Notes under the pieces: model-generated
The model's input: only the letters and a program-made list of their open reading frames with translations
Database searches by the model: none
Told to the model about the DNA's origin: nothing
Position numbers and translations under genes: made by a program
Shown here: positions 17,861 to 26,681 of the stretch, in pieces
Layout: every line of letters begins with the position of its first letter
Position numbering within the stretch: the first letter of the stretch is position 1
Source of the DNA: Herbaspirillum chlorophenolicum
Lineage (GTDB): Bacteria; Pseudomonadota; Gammaproteobacteria; Burkholderiales; Burkholderiaceae_D
NCBI RefSeq assembly: GCF_001189955.1
Contig: NZ_LFLT01000005.1
Location: forward strand, 1-64,000
Direction: 5' to 3'
DNA length: 64,000 nt

Positions 17861-18078
17861 GGTAGCAGCGCAAAAACCGTTTGGCAAACAATTTTCAGAT
17901 GAAAAATTTGATGGCGAATGGTGAAGCGTTGCTCGTTTTCCGAATATGTACTGACAAGCAATACTCCACGCCCCCTTGCTCCTACACGCAAGACCCCGGG
18001 GGAAAGCGTGTGTTGCGGCGCAGTCATGAAACGCCTCCACACCAGGTTTACTTATCCGAAGAACATCGCTGGCACAAA

Positions 18079-18106
18079 GAAAAAAGCCGCCAGAATGGCG
18101 GCTCTT
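18079..18106 (-). terminator. Terminator of the fds operon
   Basis: Stem AGCCGCCA / TGGCGGCT with a three-base loop (18085-18103), followed on the minus strand by six T. It lies about 50 bases after the fdsD stop. Confidence 0.85.
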
Positions 18107-18153
18107 GAGTGTGGACAGAACGCGAACGAGCAAGCGTCGCGGTGCAACAAGGA

Positions 18154-18381
18154 TCAGGCGGCAAGTTGCTCCATATGCTTGCTCACGGCTTCCAGGACAA
18201 TCCCGCTCACCCCCTCCCCTTGCGTGGCGTCGATATGCGCCAGCAACGCACGGCGCATGCGCGGCTCCCAGAAACGTTTGATGTGTGAGGCCAGGTCCGC
18301 CACTGCCTGCTCGTGATCGGGCATGGTCGAAAAAAAGGAACCGATCTGGTTGGCCATCTTGATCAGGTGCTCGGTATTCAT
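18154..18381 (-). CDS. fdsD: Formate dehydrogenase delta subunit FdsD
   Basis: A 75-residue protein of the formate dehydrogenase delta family, the small non-redox subunit of the soluble NAD-dependent molybdenum enzyme. It shows MANQIGSFFSTMPDHEQAV and HIKRFWEPRMRRALLAHID, both typical of FdsD. A strong AGGAGG precedes the ATG. It closes the operon fdsG-fdsB-fdsA-fdhD-fdsD, and the terminator at 18079-18106 follows. Confidence 0.93.
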   Translation of the reverse strand: MNTEHLIKMANQIGSFFSTMPDHEQAVADLASHIKRFWEPRMRRALLAHIDATQGEGVSGIVLEAVSKHMEQLAA

Positions 18382-18425
18382 GTCGTCCTCCTGCTGTCTT
18401 TATCTTTTATCCGGAACGCATCGAC

Positions 18426-19271
18426 TCAACGCAGCCGGTGCGGCCTTGCGTACACCACATGCCCCTGCTTGCGCACGAAACCGAGCAAAGTGACATCGGT
18501 CTCCTCCGCCAGCCGGATCGCCAGCGCGGTCGGGGCAGAAATGGCGGCGATAAAACCAATGCCGACCGTCGCCGCCTTCTGCACCATCTCGTAACTGGCG
18601 CGACTGGTGATGATGGCGGCCCCCTTGGAAAAGTCTGCGCCATCTTCGGCCAGCGCGCCGATCAGCTTGTCCAGCGCATTGTGGCGGCCCACATCTTCAC
18701 GCACCAGGGCGATCTTGCCGTCTTCGCCCAGCCAGGCGGCGGCATGGGTGGCGCCAGTGATTTGCTGCAATTGCTGGCCGCCCTGCATCTGTTCCAGCGC
18801 GGCATGGATCTGCGCTATCGTGAAGCGCGCTCCTTCATGCGCCACGGCCTTGGGATGGCGCACCGCCTGCTCCAGCGTCTCGGCGCCGCACAGGCCGCAG
18901 CCGGTGCGGCCGGTCAGGTTGCGGCGCTTCTCCTTCAGGGCCACAAAACGCTCGGCGGCGATGCGCATCTGCACCTGCACGCCTTCGCAGCCGGGCACGA
19001 TCTCGCATTCGTACAACTCGCCCGGATCGGCCAGGATGCCTTCGGTCAGCGAGAAACCGAGCGCGAAGTCTTCCAGGTCAGCCGGGGTGGCCATCATCAC
19101 GGCGTGCGAGATGCCGTTGTATTCCAGCGCGATCGGCACTTCCTCGGCGACGACATCCTCCACCGTCTCGCGCTGGCCGTCGCGCCAGCGGTCGACGGTC
19201 ACACGGGCGGACGTTGCATATTCGCCGGTGGATTCATCGACGTTGGGGGCTGGAGGGATGCGTGCGTTCAT
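18426..19271 (-). CDS. fdhD: Formate dehydrogenase accessory sulfurtransferase FdhD (FdsC)
   Basis: A 281-residue FdhD/FdsC protein. It passes sulfur from a cysteine desulfurase to the bis-MGD molybdenum cofactor so that formate dehydrogenase becomes active, and it protects the cofactor on insertion. The CxxC active-site motif is CGLC at residues 125-128. Conserved stretches include EDFALGFSLTEGI, REDVGRHNALDKLIG and TSRASYEMVQKAA. It is between fdsA and fdsD, as in Cupriavidus necator and Rhodobacter capsulatus, where the gene is called fdsC. About 150 bases separate it from fdsA; that gap holds a BIME-like repeat. Confidence 0.95.
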   Translation of the reverse strand: MNARIPPAPNVDESTGEYATSARVTVDRWRDGQRETVEDVVAEEVPIALEYNGISHAVMMATPADLEDFALGFSLTEGILADPGELYECEIVPGCEGVQVQMRIAAERFVALKEKRRNLTGRTGCGLCGAETLEQAVRHPKAVAHEGARFTIAQIHAALEQMQGGQQLQQITGATHAAAWLGEDGKIALVREDVGRHNALDKLIGALAEDGADFSKGAAIITSRASYEMVQKAATVGIGFIAAISAPTALAIRLAEETDVTLLGFVRKQGHVVYARPHRLR

Positions 19272-19310
19272 GCTTCTCTGCTATTCAATTCAAAACCAAT
19301 CAACCACCAT

Positions 19311-19407
19311 CCCGTCGTTCCGGAAAAAATCCGGAACCCAGTGACGTTCGTTATGCGCCGAGGGCCGCTGAACGACGCTGGGTCCTGACTTTCTTCAGGA
19401 CGACGGG
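19311..19407. repeat. BIME-like inverted repeat between fdsA and fdhD
   Basis: Two copies of an element of about 40 bases face each other: one starting CCCGTCGTTCCGG at 19311, the other ending CAGGACGACGGG at 19407. They share CCCAG followed by a G/C-CGTTC segment. The pair could fold into one long imperfect hairpin inside the operon. The same element occurs singly at 33616 and 51523. Confidence 0.65.
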
Positions 19408-19423
19408 GCGATGGGCAATGCGC

Positions 19424-22300
19424 CTATTTCGTCACCAGCGGCTCCGCGACCTTCTCTCCCTTCAGCAGGTCAAGCTGTTCACGGTTGAAGCGCTGGTAAT
19501 GCTGCTGCCATTCGGACGGCTGCGACACCGGCAACACCTGCACCGCCGTCACCTTGTACTCAGGGCAATTGGTAGCCCAGTCGGAGTTGTCGGTGGTGAT
19601 CACGTTCGCGCCCGATTCCGGGAAGTGGAAGGTGGTGTACACCACGCCCGGCTGCACCTTCTCGGTCACGGTCGCGCGCAGCACCGTCTGCCCGGCGCGC
19701 GATTCGATGCCGACCCAATCGCCCTCGCGGATGCCACGGTCTTCGGCATCGTGCGGGTGGATTTCCAGCACGTCTTCGCTGTGCCACTGCGAGTTCTCGG
19801 TACGGCGCGTCTGGGCGCCGACGTTGTACTGCGACAGGATGCGGCCGGTGGTCAGGATCAGCGGATAACGCTGGGTCACCTTCTCGTCGGTGGCGAAGTA
19901 CTGCGTGTTGAGGAACTTGCCCTTGCCGCGGATGAAGCTGCCGATGTGCATGATCGGCGTGCCTTCCGGCGCAGCGTCGTTGCACGGCCACTGGATGCTG
20001 CCCAGCTTGTCCAGCTTGGCATAACTGACGCCATGGAAACTCGGCGTCAGCGCGGCGATTTCATCCATGATTTCCGAAGGATGATTGTACGGCATCGGGT
20101 AGCCCAGCGCTTCGGCCAGCGCCACCGTCACTTCCCAGTCGGACTTGCCGGCCTTGGCCGGCATCACCTTGCGTACGCGCGAGATGCGGCGCTCGGCGTT
20201 GGTGAAGGTGCCGTCCTTCTCCAGGAAAGAGGAACCGGGCAGGAACACGTGCGCGTACTTGGCGGTTTCGTTCAGGAACAGGTCCTGCACCACGATGCAT
20301 TCCATCGATTGCAGCGCAGCCGCCACGTGCTGGGTGTTCGGATCGGACTGCACGATATCTTCACCTTCGCAGTACAGCCCCTTGAAGCTGCCGTCCAGCG
20401 CGGCATCGAACATGTTGGGGATGCGCAAACCCGGTTCCGGATTGAGCGTGACGCCCCACGCCTGCTCGAACTGGCCGCGTACCGTGGAGTCCGAAATATG
20501 GCGATAGCCCGGCAGCTCATGCGGGAAGGAACCCATGTCGCACGAACCCTGCACGTTGTTCTGTCCGCGCAGCGGATTCACGCCCACACCCTCGCGGCCG
20601 ACATTGCCGGTGCACATGGCCAGGTTGGCGATGCCGATCACGGTGGTCGAACCCTGCGCATGCTCGGTCACACCCAGGCCGTAATAGATCGCCGCATTGC
20701 CGCCGGTGGCGAACAGGCGCGCGGCGCCGCGAATCGCCTCAGCCGGCACACCGGTGGTTTCGGCCATGGCTTCGGGCGAATTGTCCGGACGCAGCACAAA
20801 GGCTTTCCAGTCCTCGTACGATTTCACGTCGCAGCGCTCCCGGATGTAATCCTCCTTCTGCAAGCCTTCCGACAGGATGGCATGCGCCAGCGCAGTGATG
20901 ATCGCGGTATTGGTGCCGGGACGCAGCTTCAAGTGGTAGTCGGCCTGCACGTGCGGCGACTTCACCATCTCGGTGGTGCGCGGGTCGATCACGATCAGCT
21001 TGGCGCCCTGCCGCAAGCGACGCTTGATCTGCGAGGCGAACACCGGGTGGCCCGAGGCCGGGTTGGCGCCCATGATCATGATCACGTCGGACTTCATCAC
21101 CGAATCGAAAGTCTGGGTGCCGGCCGATTCGCCCAGCGTCTGCTTCAGGCCGTAGCCGGTAGGCGAATGGCAGACGCGCGCGCAGGTATCGACGTTATTG
21201 TTGCCGAAGGCGGCACGCACCAGCTTCTGCACCAGGTAGGTTTCTTCGTTGGTGCAACGCGAGGACGTGATGCCGCCGATAGAATCCTTGCCATGCTTGG
21301 CCTGGATGCGGCGGAACTCGCTGGCGGCATAGGAGAGCGCCTCCTCCCACGACACTTCCTGCCACGGATCGCTGATGCTCTTGCGGATCATCGGATTGAG
21401 GATGCGGTCCTTGTGGGTCGCATACCCCCAGGCGAAGCGGCCCTTCACGCACGAGTGCCCGTGGTTGGCCTGGCCATCCTTCCAGGGCACCATGCGCACC
21501 ACTTCATTGCCCTTCATCTCGGCCTTGAAGGCGCAACCGACGCCGCAATAGGCGCAAGTGGTGACCTTGCTGTGCTCGGCCTGGCCCAGCATGATCACGG
21601 TCTTTTCTGTCAGCGTCGCGGTCGGGCAAGCTTCCACGCAAGCGCCGCAGGAGACGCATTCCGATTCCATGAAGCTGTCCATCTGCCCGGCCGAAACGCG
21701 CGACTCGAAGCCGCGGCCGTTGATGGTCAATGCGAAGGTGCCTTGCGTCTCTTCGCAGGCGCGCACGCAACGGTTGCAGACGATGCACTTGGACGGGTCG
21801 TAGGTGAAGTAGGGGTTGGATTCATCCTTCTTCATCTCGAGGTGGTTCTCGCCCTCGTAGCCGTAGCGCACTTCGCGCAGGCCGACCGCGCCAGCCATGT
21901 CCTGCAGTTCGCAGTTGCCGTTGGTCGGGCAGGTCAGGCAGTCCAGCGGGTGGTCGGAGATGTAGAGCTCCATCACGCCGCGCCGGATCTCGGCCAGCTT
22001 GGGGGTCTGCGTCTGCACTTTCATGCCGCTTTCGCAAGGTGTGGTGCAAGAGGCCGGATAGCCCTTCATCTTGCGGCCGTCCTTGCCTTCGATTTCGACC
22101 AGGCACAAGCGGCAGGAGCCAAAGGGCTCCAGGCTGTCGGTAGCGCACAGCTTGGGCACGTTGACGCCGGCCTCGACCGCCGCGCGCATGACCGATGTGC
22201 CGGCCGGCACGGTAACCGCGACGCCGTCGATCTCCAGCGTGACTTCCTGTTCCGAGACACGCGCCGGCGTGCCGTAATCCGTTTCATTGAGCTGGTTCAT
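19424..22300 (-). CDS. fdsA: NAD-dependent formate dehydrogenase alpha subunit (molybdenum, catalytic)
   Basis: A 958-residue cytoplasmic catalytic subunit oxidising formate to CO2. Domains in order: [2Fe-2S] ferredoxin-like region (Cys52, 63, 66, 85); a His/Cys-ligated cluster region (HPLDCLTCPTNGNC, about 117-130); two [4Fe-4S] clusters (KCIVCNRCVRAC at about 171-182 and ECVSCGACVEAC at about 214-225); a fourth [4Fe-4S] site (CAYCGVGC, 249-256); then the bis-MGD molybdopterin domains. The molybdenum ligand is Cys377 followed by His378 (RVCHSPTGYG), so this is a cysteine, not a selenocysteine, enzyme. The C-terminal cofactor-binding domain begins near YPLILTTGR. Upstream fdsB and fdsG supply the NADH-linked flavin module. 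Confidence 0.97.
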   Translation of the reverse strand: MNQLNETDYGTPARVSEQEVTLEIDGVAVTVPAGTSVMRAAVEAGVNVPKLCATDSLEPFGSCRLCLVEIEGKDGRKMKGYPASCTTPCESGMKVQTQTPKLAEIRRGVMELYISDHPLDCLTCPTNGNCELQDMAGAVGLREVRYGYEGENHLEMKKDESNPYFTYDPSKCIVCNRCVRACEETQGTFALTINGRGFESRVSAGQMDSFMESECVSCGACVEACPTATLTEKTVIMLGQAEHSKVTTCAYCGVGCAFKAEMKGNEVVRMVPWKDGQANHGHSCVKGRFAWGYATHKDRILNPMIRKSISDPWQEVSWEEALSYAASEFRRIQAKHGKDSIGGITSSRCTNEETYLVQKLVRAAFGNNNVDTCARVCHSPTGYGLKQTLGESAGTQTFDSVMKSDVIMIMGANPASGHPVFASQIKRRLRQGAKLIVIDPRTTEMVKSPHVQADYHLKLRPGTNTAIITALAHAILSEGLQKEDYIRERCDVKSYEDWKAFVLRPDNSPEAMAETTGVPAEAIRGAARLFATGGNAAIYYGLGVTEHAQGSTTVIGIANLAMCTGNVGREGVGVNPLRGQNNVQGSCDMGSFPHELPGYRHISDSTVRGQFEQAWGVTLNPEPGLRIPNMFDAALDGSFKGLYCEGEDIVQSDPNTQHVAAALQSMECIVVQDLFLNETAKYAHVFLPGSSFLEKDGTFTNAERRISRVRKVMPAKAGKSDWEVTVALAEALGYPMPYNHPSEIMDEIAALTPSFHGVSYAKLDKLGSIQWPCNDAAPEGTPIMHIGSFIRGKGKFLNTQYFATDEKVTQRYPLILTTGRILSQYNVGAQTRRTENSQWHSEDVLEIHPHDAEDRGIREGDWVGIESRAGQTVLRATVTEKVQPGVVYTTFHFPESGANVITTDNSDWATNCPEYKVTAVQVLPVSQPSEWQQHYQRFNREQLDLLKGEKVAEPLVTK

Positions 22301-22330
22301 GGTGCAACTCCTTACGATTCGATGCAGAGG

Positions 22331-23902
22331 TCAGGCAGCCTTTTCGCTGGGCGTGCCAAAGTCTTCCGGGAAATGGTTGAGCGCGGACAGCACCGGGAAC
22401 GGCGTCATGCCGCCCATGGCGCACAGCGAGCCGTTGACCATGGTGTCGCACAGGCTGCGCAGCAGATGGATCTGCTGCGGCCGGTCCTGGTTGGCGACGA
22501 TCTTGTCGATCACTTCCACGCCGCGCGTGGAGCCGATCCGGCACGGGGTGCACTTGCCGCAGGATTCCACCGCGCAGAATTCCATCGCGTAGCGCGCCTG
22601 CCTGGCCATGTCGACCGTATCGTCGAAGACCACCAGGCCGCCGTGGCCGATCATGGCGCCGATGGCGGCGAAGGCTTCATAGTCCAGCGGCGTATCGAAC
22701 TGGCTCTGCGGCATGTAGGCGCCCAGCGGGCCGCCCATCTGCACGGCGCGGATCGGCCGGCCGCTTTCGCTGCCGCCGCCGAAGTCTTCCAGCAGCTGGC
22801 GCAGCGTCAGGCCGAAAGCCTTCTCCACCAGTCCGCCATGTTTGATGTTGCCGGCCAGCTGGAACGGCAGCGTGCCGGCCGAGCGGCCTACGCCATAGTC
22901 CTTGTAGAACTGGGCGCCGCGCGCCAGGATGATGGGCACCGAGGCCAGCGAGATCAGGTTGTTGATCACCGTCGGCTTGCCGAACAAACCCTCCAGCGCC
23001 GGCAGCGGCGGCTTGGCGCGCACCACGCCGCGCTTGCCTTCGATGCTCTCCAGCATGGCGGTCTCTTCACCGCAGATGTAGGCGCCGGCACCCTTGCGCA
23101 CTTCCAGCCGGAAGGATTTTCCGGAGCCCAGGATGTTGTCGCCCAGGTAGCCCTTCTCCGTGGCGATGGCGATTGCCTGGGTCAATGTAGCGATGGCATG
23201 CGGATATTCCGAGCGCACATAGATGTAGCCCTCGGTCGCGCCGACCGCGATGGCGGCGATGGTCATGCCTTCGATCAGCATGAAAGGATCGTCCTCCATC
23301 ACCATACGATCGGAGAAGGTGCCGGAGTCGCCCTCATCGGCATTGCACACCACATACTTCTGCGATGCCTTGGCACCGGCTACGGTCTTCCATTTGATGC
23401 CGGTCGGAAACGCCGCACCGCCGCGCCCGCGCAGGCCGGAATCGAGCACCTGCTGCACCACCGACTCAGGCGTCATGGCCAGCGCATTCTTCAGGCCGAC
23501 ATAGCCTTCATAAGCGAGATAGTCGTCCAGCGACAGCGGATCGGTGACGCCCACGCGCGCGAAAGTCAGGCGCTCCTGGTTCTTCAGGTAAGCAATATCT
23601 TCGGTTACCCCCTGATGGAGCGCATGCGCTCCGCCGGCCAGGAAACCCGCATCGAACAGGCCCGGCACGTCGCTCATGTCAACAGGCCCGTAAGCCACGC
23701 GGCCGGCATCGGTCGCCACTTCCACCAGCGGCTCCAGCCAGAACATGCCACGCGAGCCGTTGCGCACCAGCTTGACCTTCACGCCGCGCTTGCCGGCTTC
23801 GGTGGCGATGGCGGCAGCCACGTCATTGGCGCCCAAGGCGAGCGCGGTGGAATCGCGCGGCACATAGACGGTGATGGTGTTCAGAGTCTGGGTATTCATC
23901 AT
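22331..23902 (-). CDS. fdsB: Formate dehydrogenase beta subunit (NuoF-like, NAD/FMN)
   Basis: A 523-residue flavoprotein that receives electrons from FdsA and reduces NAD+. The N-terminal 100 residues form a thioredoxin-like [2Fe-2S]-type domain fused to a NuoF-like body. The NADH-binding loop is GLRGRGGAAFPTGIKW, the FMN region is NADEGDSGTFSDR, and the [4Fe-4S] cluster is CAVESCGKCTPCRIGSTRG. The gene overlaps fdsG by four bases and is followed by fdsA after 30 bases, so the three are cotranscribed. Confidence 0.96.
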   Translation of the reverse strand: MMNTQTLNTITVYVPRDSTALALGANDVAAAIATEAGKRGVKVKLVRNGSRGMFWLEPLVEVATDAGRVAYGPVDMSDVPGLFDAGFLAGGAHALHQGVTEDIAYLKNQERLTFARVGVTDPLSLDDYLAYEGYVGLKNALAMTPESVVQQVLDSGLRGRGGAAFPTGIKWKTVAGAKASQKYVVCNADEGDSGTFSDRMVMEDDPFMLIEGMTIAAIAVGATEGYIYVRSEYPHAIATLTQAIAIATEKGYLGDNILGSGKSFRLEVRKGAGAYICGEETAMLESIEGKRGVVRAKPPLPALEGLFGKPTVINNLISLASVPIILARGAQFYKDYGVGRSAGTLPFQLAGNIKHGGLVEKAFGLTLRQLLEDFGGGSESGRPIRAVQMGGPLGAYMPQSQFDTPLDYEAFAAIGAMIGHGGLVVFDDTVDMARQARYAMEFCAVESCGKCTPCRIGSTRGVEVIDKIVANQDRPQQIHLLRSLCDTMVNGSLCAMGGMTPFPVLSALNHFPEDFGTPSEKAA

Positions 23903-24375
23903 GCCCCTCGCTTGGCCTGCACCAGGAGCTGGAATTTATCGGCGCCCACACATGCATGCAAATCGTCATCGATCATGATGTTGGGGCCGCAGGCGCATTG
24001 CCCCAGGCAATACACCGGCTCCAGCGTAAACTGGCCATCGGCCGTGGTTTCATGGAAACCGCAACCGAGCAGATCCTGCGCATGCCCGGCCAGCGCGTCG
24101 GCGCCGCGCGCCTGGCACGCCTCGGCGCGGCACACCTGCACCACGTGCTTGCCTGGCGGCTGCTGGCGGAAGAAATGGTAGAAGGAAACCACGCCGTGCA
24201 CTTCCGCGCGCGAAACGTTGAGCTCATCGGCGATCATCGGCACTGCGTCCGATGGAATATAGCCGACCTTCTCCTGGATACCGTGCAGGATGGGCAGCAT
24301 GGCGCCCGCCATCCTTTTTCGTTCGGCGATGATGCTGCGCACCGCCGCTACATCGAAGTCTTGTTGCCTGTTCAT
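23899..24375 (-). CDS. fdsG: Formate dehydrogenase gamma subunit (NuoE-like)
   Basis: A 158-residue thioredoxin-like [2Fe-2S] protein homologous to NuoE. The cluster ligands lie in VCRAEACQARG and CLGQCACGP. GVVSFYHFFRQQPPGKH is the conserved middle. The ATG at 24375 (MNRQQDFD) has AGGAG six bases upstream; the open frame to 24468 is leader. It is the first gene of the fds operon. Confidence 0.95.
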   Translation of the reverse strand: MNRQQDFDVAAVRSIIAERKRMAGAMLPILHGIQEKVGYIPSDAVPMIADELNVSRAEVHGVVSFYHFFRQQPPGKHVVQVCRAEACQARGADALAGHAQDLLGCGFHETTADGQFTLEPVYCLGQCACGPNIMIDDDLHACVGADKFQLLVQAKRGA

Positions 24376-24469
24376 TGAAGTCTCCTGCCTCGCTGTGAAA
24401 CGCCGCCGTTCGTTGCGAATCTTGTTATCGGCGCTTCGGGAACAAATGAAACCGGGTACGGCGCGCACC

Positions 24470-24625
24470 TCAAGGCGGCGCGGCCTGCTTGAAACGCATC
24501 ATTCTGGGAAGCTCGGAAAGGACGGGGAGAAAAGGCATGCCCGCTGGAAATGCCAGCAAATGCTGCGCCACCGGGCCACTGTCGATGGCCGCGCGAATGG
24601 ATACAGCCGGTCTCCGTTTATGCAT
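24470..24625 (-). CDS. Possible 51-residue upstream ORF in the fds leader
   Basis: A short frame starting MHKRRPAVSIRAAIDSGPVA and ending FKQAAPP, preceded by AGGGAG at good spacing and ending about 95 bases before fdsG. I know no homologue and its composition is not distinctive. It may be a chance frame in the fds leader or a small upstream peptide. Confidence 0.25.
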   Translation of the reverse strand: MHKRRPAVSIRAAIDSGPVAQHLLAFPAGMPFLPVLSELPRMMRFKQAAPP

Positions 24626-24721
24626 GTTCTCCCTGCCTTTGCGGGTTGGTACAGAACACTGGGAATATGGCGCTCGCCTGTATTGGACAAGCGAATGCCG
24701 CTTCTGTTTTTTTGATAGTCT

Positions 24722-24807
24722 CGCTGACACAACCCGCCTGCGGATCTTCTCCCCTTGCGGGTTGTGTCAGCGGCTTTCGCCGCTGCCGGCGCCGTCGCAG
24801 GCGCCGG
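24722..24807. repeat. Two perfect hairpins between the OFA carrier and the fds operon
   Basis: A perfect 16-bp inverted repeat (arms 24722-24737 and 24757-24772, core CTGACACAACCCGC, 19-base loop) next to a perfect 8-bp repeat CCGGCGCC-GTCGCA-GGCGCCGG (24786-24807). On the minus strand both follow the OFA stop, but no T run follows, so factor-independent termination is doubtful. They may separate OFA and fds transcription or protect the upstream mRNA. Confidence 0.5.
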
Positions 24808-24833
24808 ATACTGCTTGCTGCTTCAAGTCCCGA

Positions 24834-26477
24834 TCAACGGAACAGCACGGCCGATTTCTGCAGCGTCAGCGTCACGCCCCAGATCAGCGGGATGCCCACT
24901 GCCAGCCAGGCCAGCGCGATCACCACCGGATTGCCGCCGGTACCGATCTTGGACATGTCGCCCGACGAAGCAGTCGTGACTGCTTCGGCTGCCGACTTTT
25001 CGTGCGCCAGCTGCTTCTCGCGCGCCAGTTCTTCAGGCGTCATGAAGTGCTTGGCGGCAACCGGACGGATCAGCAGGTTACAGATCAGGCCCAGCACCAG
25101 CATGCCGGCCAGGATGTACATCGTGGTGTTGTAGACCGACTCGCGCGGCATGCCCAGCGACAACTGGTATTCACGCATGTAGTTCACCACCACCGGGCCC
25201 AGGATGCCGGCAGTCGCCCATGCGGTCAGCAAGCGGCCATGGATCGCTCCCACCATCTGGGTACCGAACAAGTCCGCCAGATAAGCCGGCACGGTAGCAA
25301 AGCCACCGCCATACATCGACAGGATGATGCAGACCGCTCCGACGAACAGGGCGATGCTGCCCGCCTTGGCCGACCACGGCAGGCTTACGTACAGCACGAA
25401 GCCCAGCACGAAGAAGATGACGTAAGTCATCTTGCGGCCGAAGAAGTCGGAACACGAAGCCCAGGCGAAACGGCCGCCGATGTTGAACAGGCTGATCAGG
25501 CCGGTAAAGCCCGCAGCCAGCGCGGCGATGGCCGTCTTCTGTTCCGGCGACAGGTCGTTGAAGCCGACGTTCACACCCAGCAGGTGACCGCCGAAGACTT
25601 CCTGCAGCATCGGCGAAGCGATGCCGATCACACCGATACCCGCCGACACGTTCAGGCACAGCACCAGCCACACCAGCCAGAACTGCGGGATACCCCAGAC
25701 CTTGGAGACGTGCACGTGGTTCTGGGTGATCATGGTGTTGTTGGTGGCGGCCGGCGGCGTCCAGCCGGCCGGCTTCCAGCCCGAAGGCGGAACGCGGTAG
25801 CCGAAGGCGCCTGCCATCATGAACACGAAGTAGATCACGGCCATGGCGACGAAGGTTTCCCACACGCCGACCGAGGTCGGGGTGGCGAATTTCTTCATCA
25901 ACATGTCGGCCAGCGGGCTACCGACCAGTGCGCCGCCGCCGAAGCCCATGATGGCCATACCGGTGGCCATGCCGCGACGGTCGGGGAACCACTTGATCAG
26001 GGTCGAGACGGGCGAGATATACCCCAAGCCCAGCCCGACGCCGCCAATCACGCCGGAGCCCAGCCACATCAGCCACAGCTGGTGGGTCTTGACGCCGACG
26101 GCCGAGATCAGCAGGCCGCCGCACCAGCACAGGGCTGCCACGACACCGGCCTTGCGCGGGCCGGCGTGTTCCAGCCAGCCGCCCCAGATCGCGGCGGAAA
26201 TGCCGAGCAGGACGAAGAACATGGTGTACATCCAGCCGAGCATGGAGATTTTCCAATCACAGCCGGATGAGAAGATTTGCGCGAAGAAGCCGACATCGGC
26301 ACCGCAAGCGATCGGCGCGGTCACGCCCAGGGCCTTGGACAGCGGTAGCCAGAATACGGAAAAGCCGTAGGCCATGCCGATACAAAGGTGGATTGCAAGC
26401 GCAGCCGGCGGCACCAACCAACGGTTGAAGCCGGGCTTGGCGACCGTATGTTCCTTGTTCAGGAAATCGAAAGCCAT
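24834..26477 (-). CDS. OFA-family MFS carrier (oxalate/formate antiporter type)
   Basis: A 547-residue 12-helix major facilitator of the oxalate:formate antiporter family, which exchanges or imports small carboxylates such as formate or oxalate. Visible features are the N-terminal RWLVPPAALAIHLCIGMAYG, the A-type loop region VSTLIKWFPDRRGMATGMAI, and the second-half loop RFAWASCSDFFGRKMTYVI. It is longer than typical members, with a soluble loop near residue 240 (GWKPAGWTPPAATN) and a C-terminal extension of about 60 residues ending in one more hydrophobic segment. Being next to fds and the FdsR-like regulator, formate uptake or export is the likely task. Confidence 0.85.
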   Translation of the reverse strand: MAFDFLNKEHTVAKPGFNRWLVPPAALAIHLCIGMAYGFSVFWLPLSKALGVTAPIACGADVGFFAQIFSSGCDWKISMLGWMYTMFFVLLGISAAIWGGWLEHAGPRKAGVVAALCWCGGLLISAVGVKTHQLWLMWLGSGVIGGVGLGLGYISPVSTLIKWFPDRRGMATGMAIMGFGGGALVGSPLADMLMKKFATPTSVGVWETFVAMAVIYFVFMMAGAFGYRVPPSGWKPAGWTPPAATNNTMITQNHVHVSKVWGIPQFWLVWLVLCLNVSAGIGVIGIASPMLQEVFGGHLLGVNVGFNDLSPEQKTAIAALAAGFTGLISLFNIGGRFAWASCSDFFGRKMTYVIFFVLGFVLYVSLPWSAKAGSIALFVGAVCIILSMYGGGFATVPAYLADLFGTQMVGAIHGRLLTAWATAGILGPVVVNYMREYQLSLGMPRESVYNTTMYILAGMLVLGLICNLLIRPVAAKHFMTPEELAREKQLAHEKSAAEAVTTASSGDMSKIGTGGNPVVIALAWLAVGIPLIWGVTLTLQKSAVLFR

Positions 26478-26582
26478 TATTCCTCCGAATAATTATGATG
26501 ATGTGGATCGGGCGGGAGGTCGTTGCAAAGCCGGTAGGATCGGCAAGCCAATCCATCTTTGCAATAATGCTCCTCCCTGTTT

Positions 26583-26606
26583 ATATATGTACAACGCTAC
26601 ATATAT
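26583..26606. promoter_or_regulatory. Inverted repeat, candidate FdsR/ModE-like operator
   Basis: ATATATGT-N8-ACATATAT, a perfect 8-bp inverted repeat in the AT-rich divergent region between the OFA carrier and the regulator gene. ModE boxes have a comparable AT-rich layout, and the regulator encoded next door has a ModE-like N-terminus. A second AT-rich stretch at 26661-26690 overlaps the regulator start. Confidence 0.5.
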
Positions 26607-26681
26607 TTTTTATCATTTATGTAGGCTGCACGGAAATTATCACCTAAAAACGGTGGGTTCAATATGCTATATTTTTCATAA

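Noticed and set aside
16704-17891. LacI gene starting at 17891
   Set aside because: This would translate the perfect operator palindrome and add a 42-residue N-terminus before the HTH; the GTG at 17765 fits the family better.
19214-24181. A 1655-codon open frame on the plus strand
   Set aside because: It lies exactly antisense to fdhD, fdsA and fdsB, has a His/Arg-rich composition with no family resemblance, and is the expected shadow of GC-rich codon usage.
24489-26270. A 593-codon plus-strand frame opposite the OFA carrier
   Set aside because: Antisense shadow of a clearly coding gene; His/Gln/Asp-rich with no domain.
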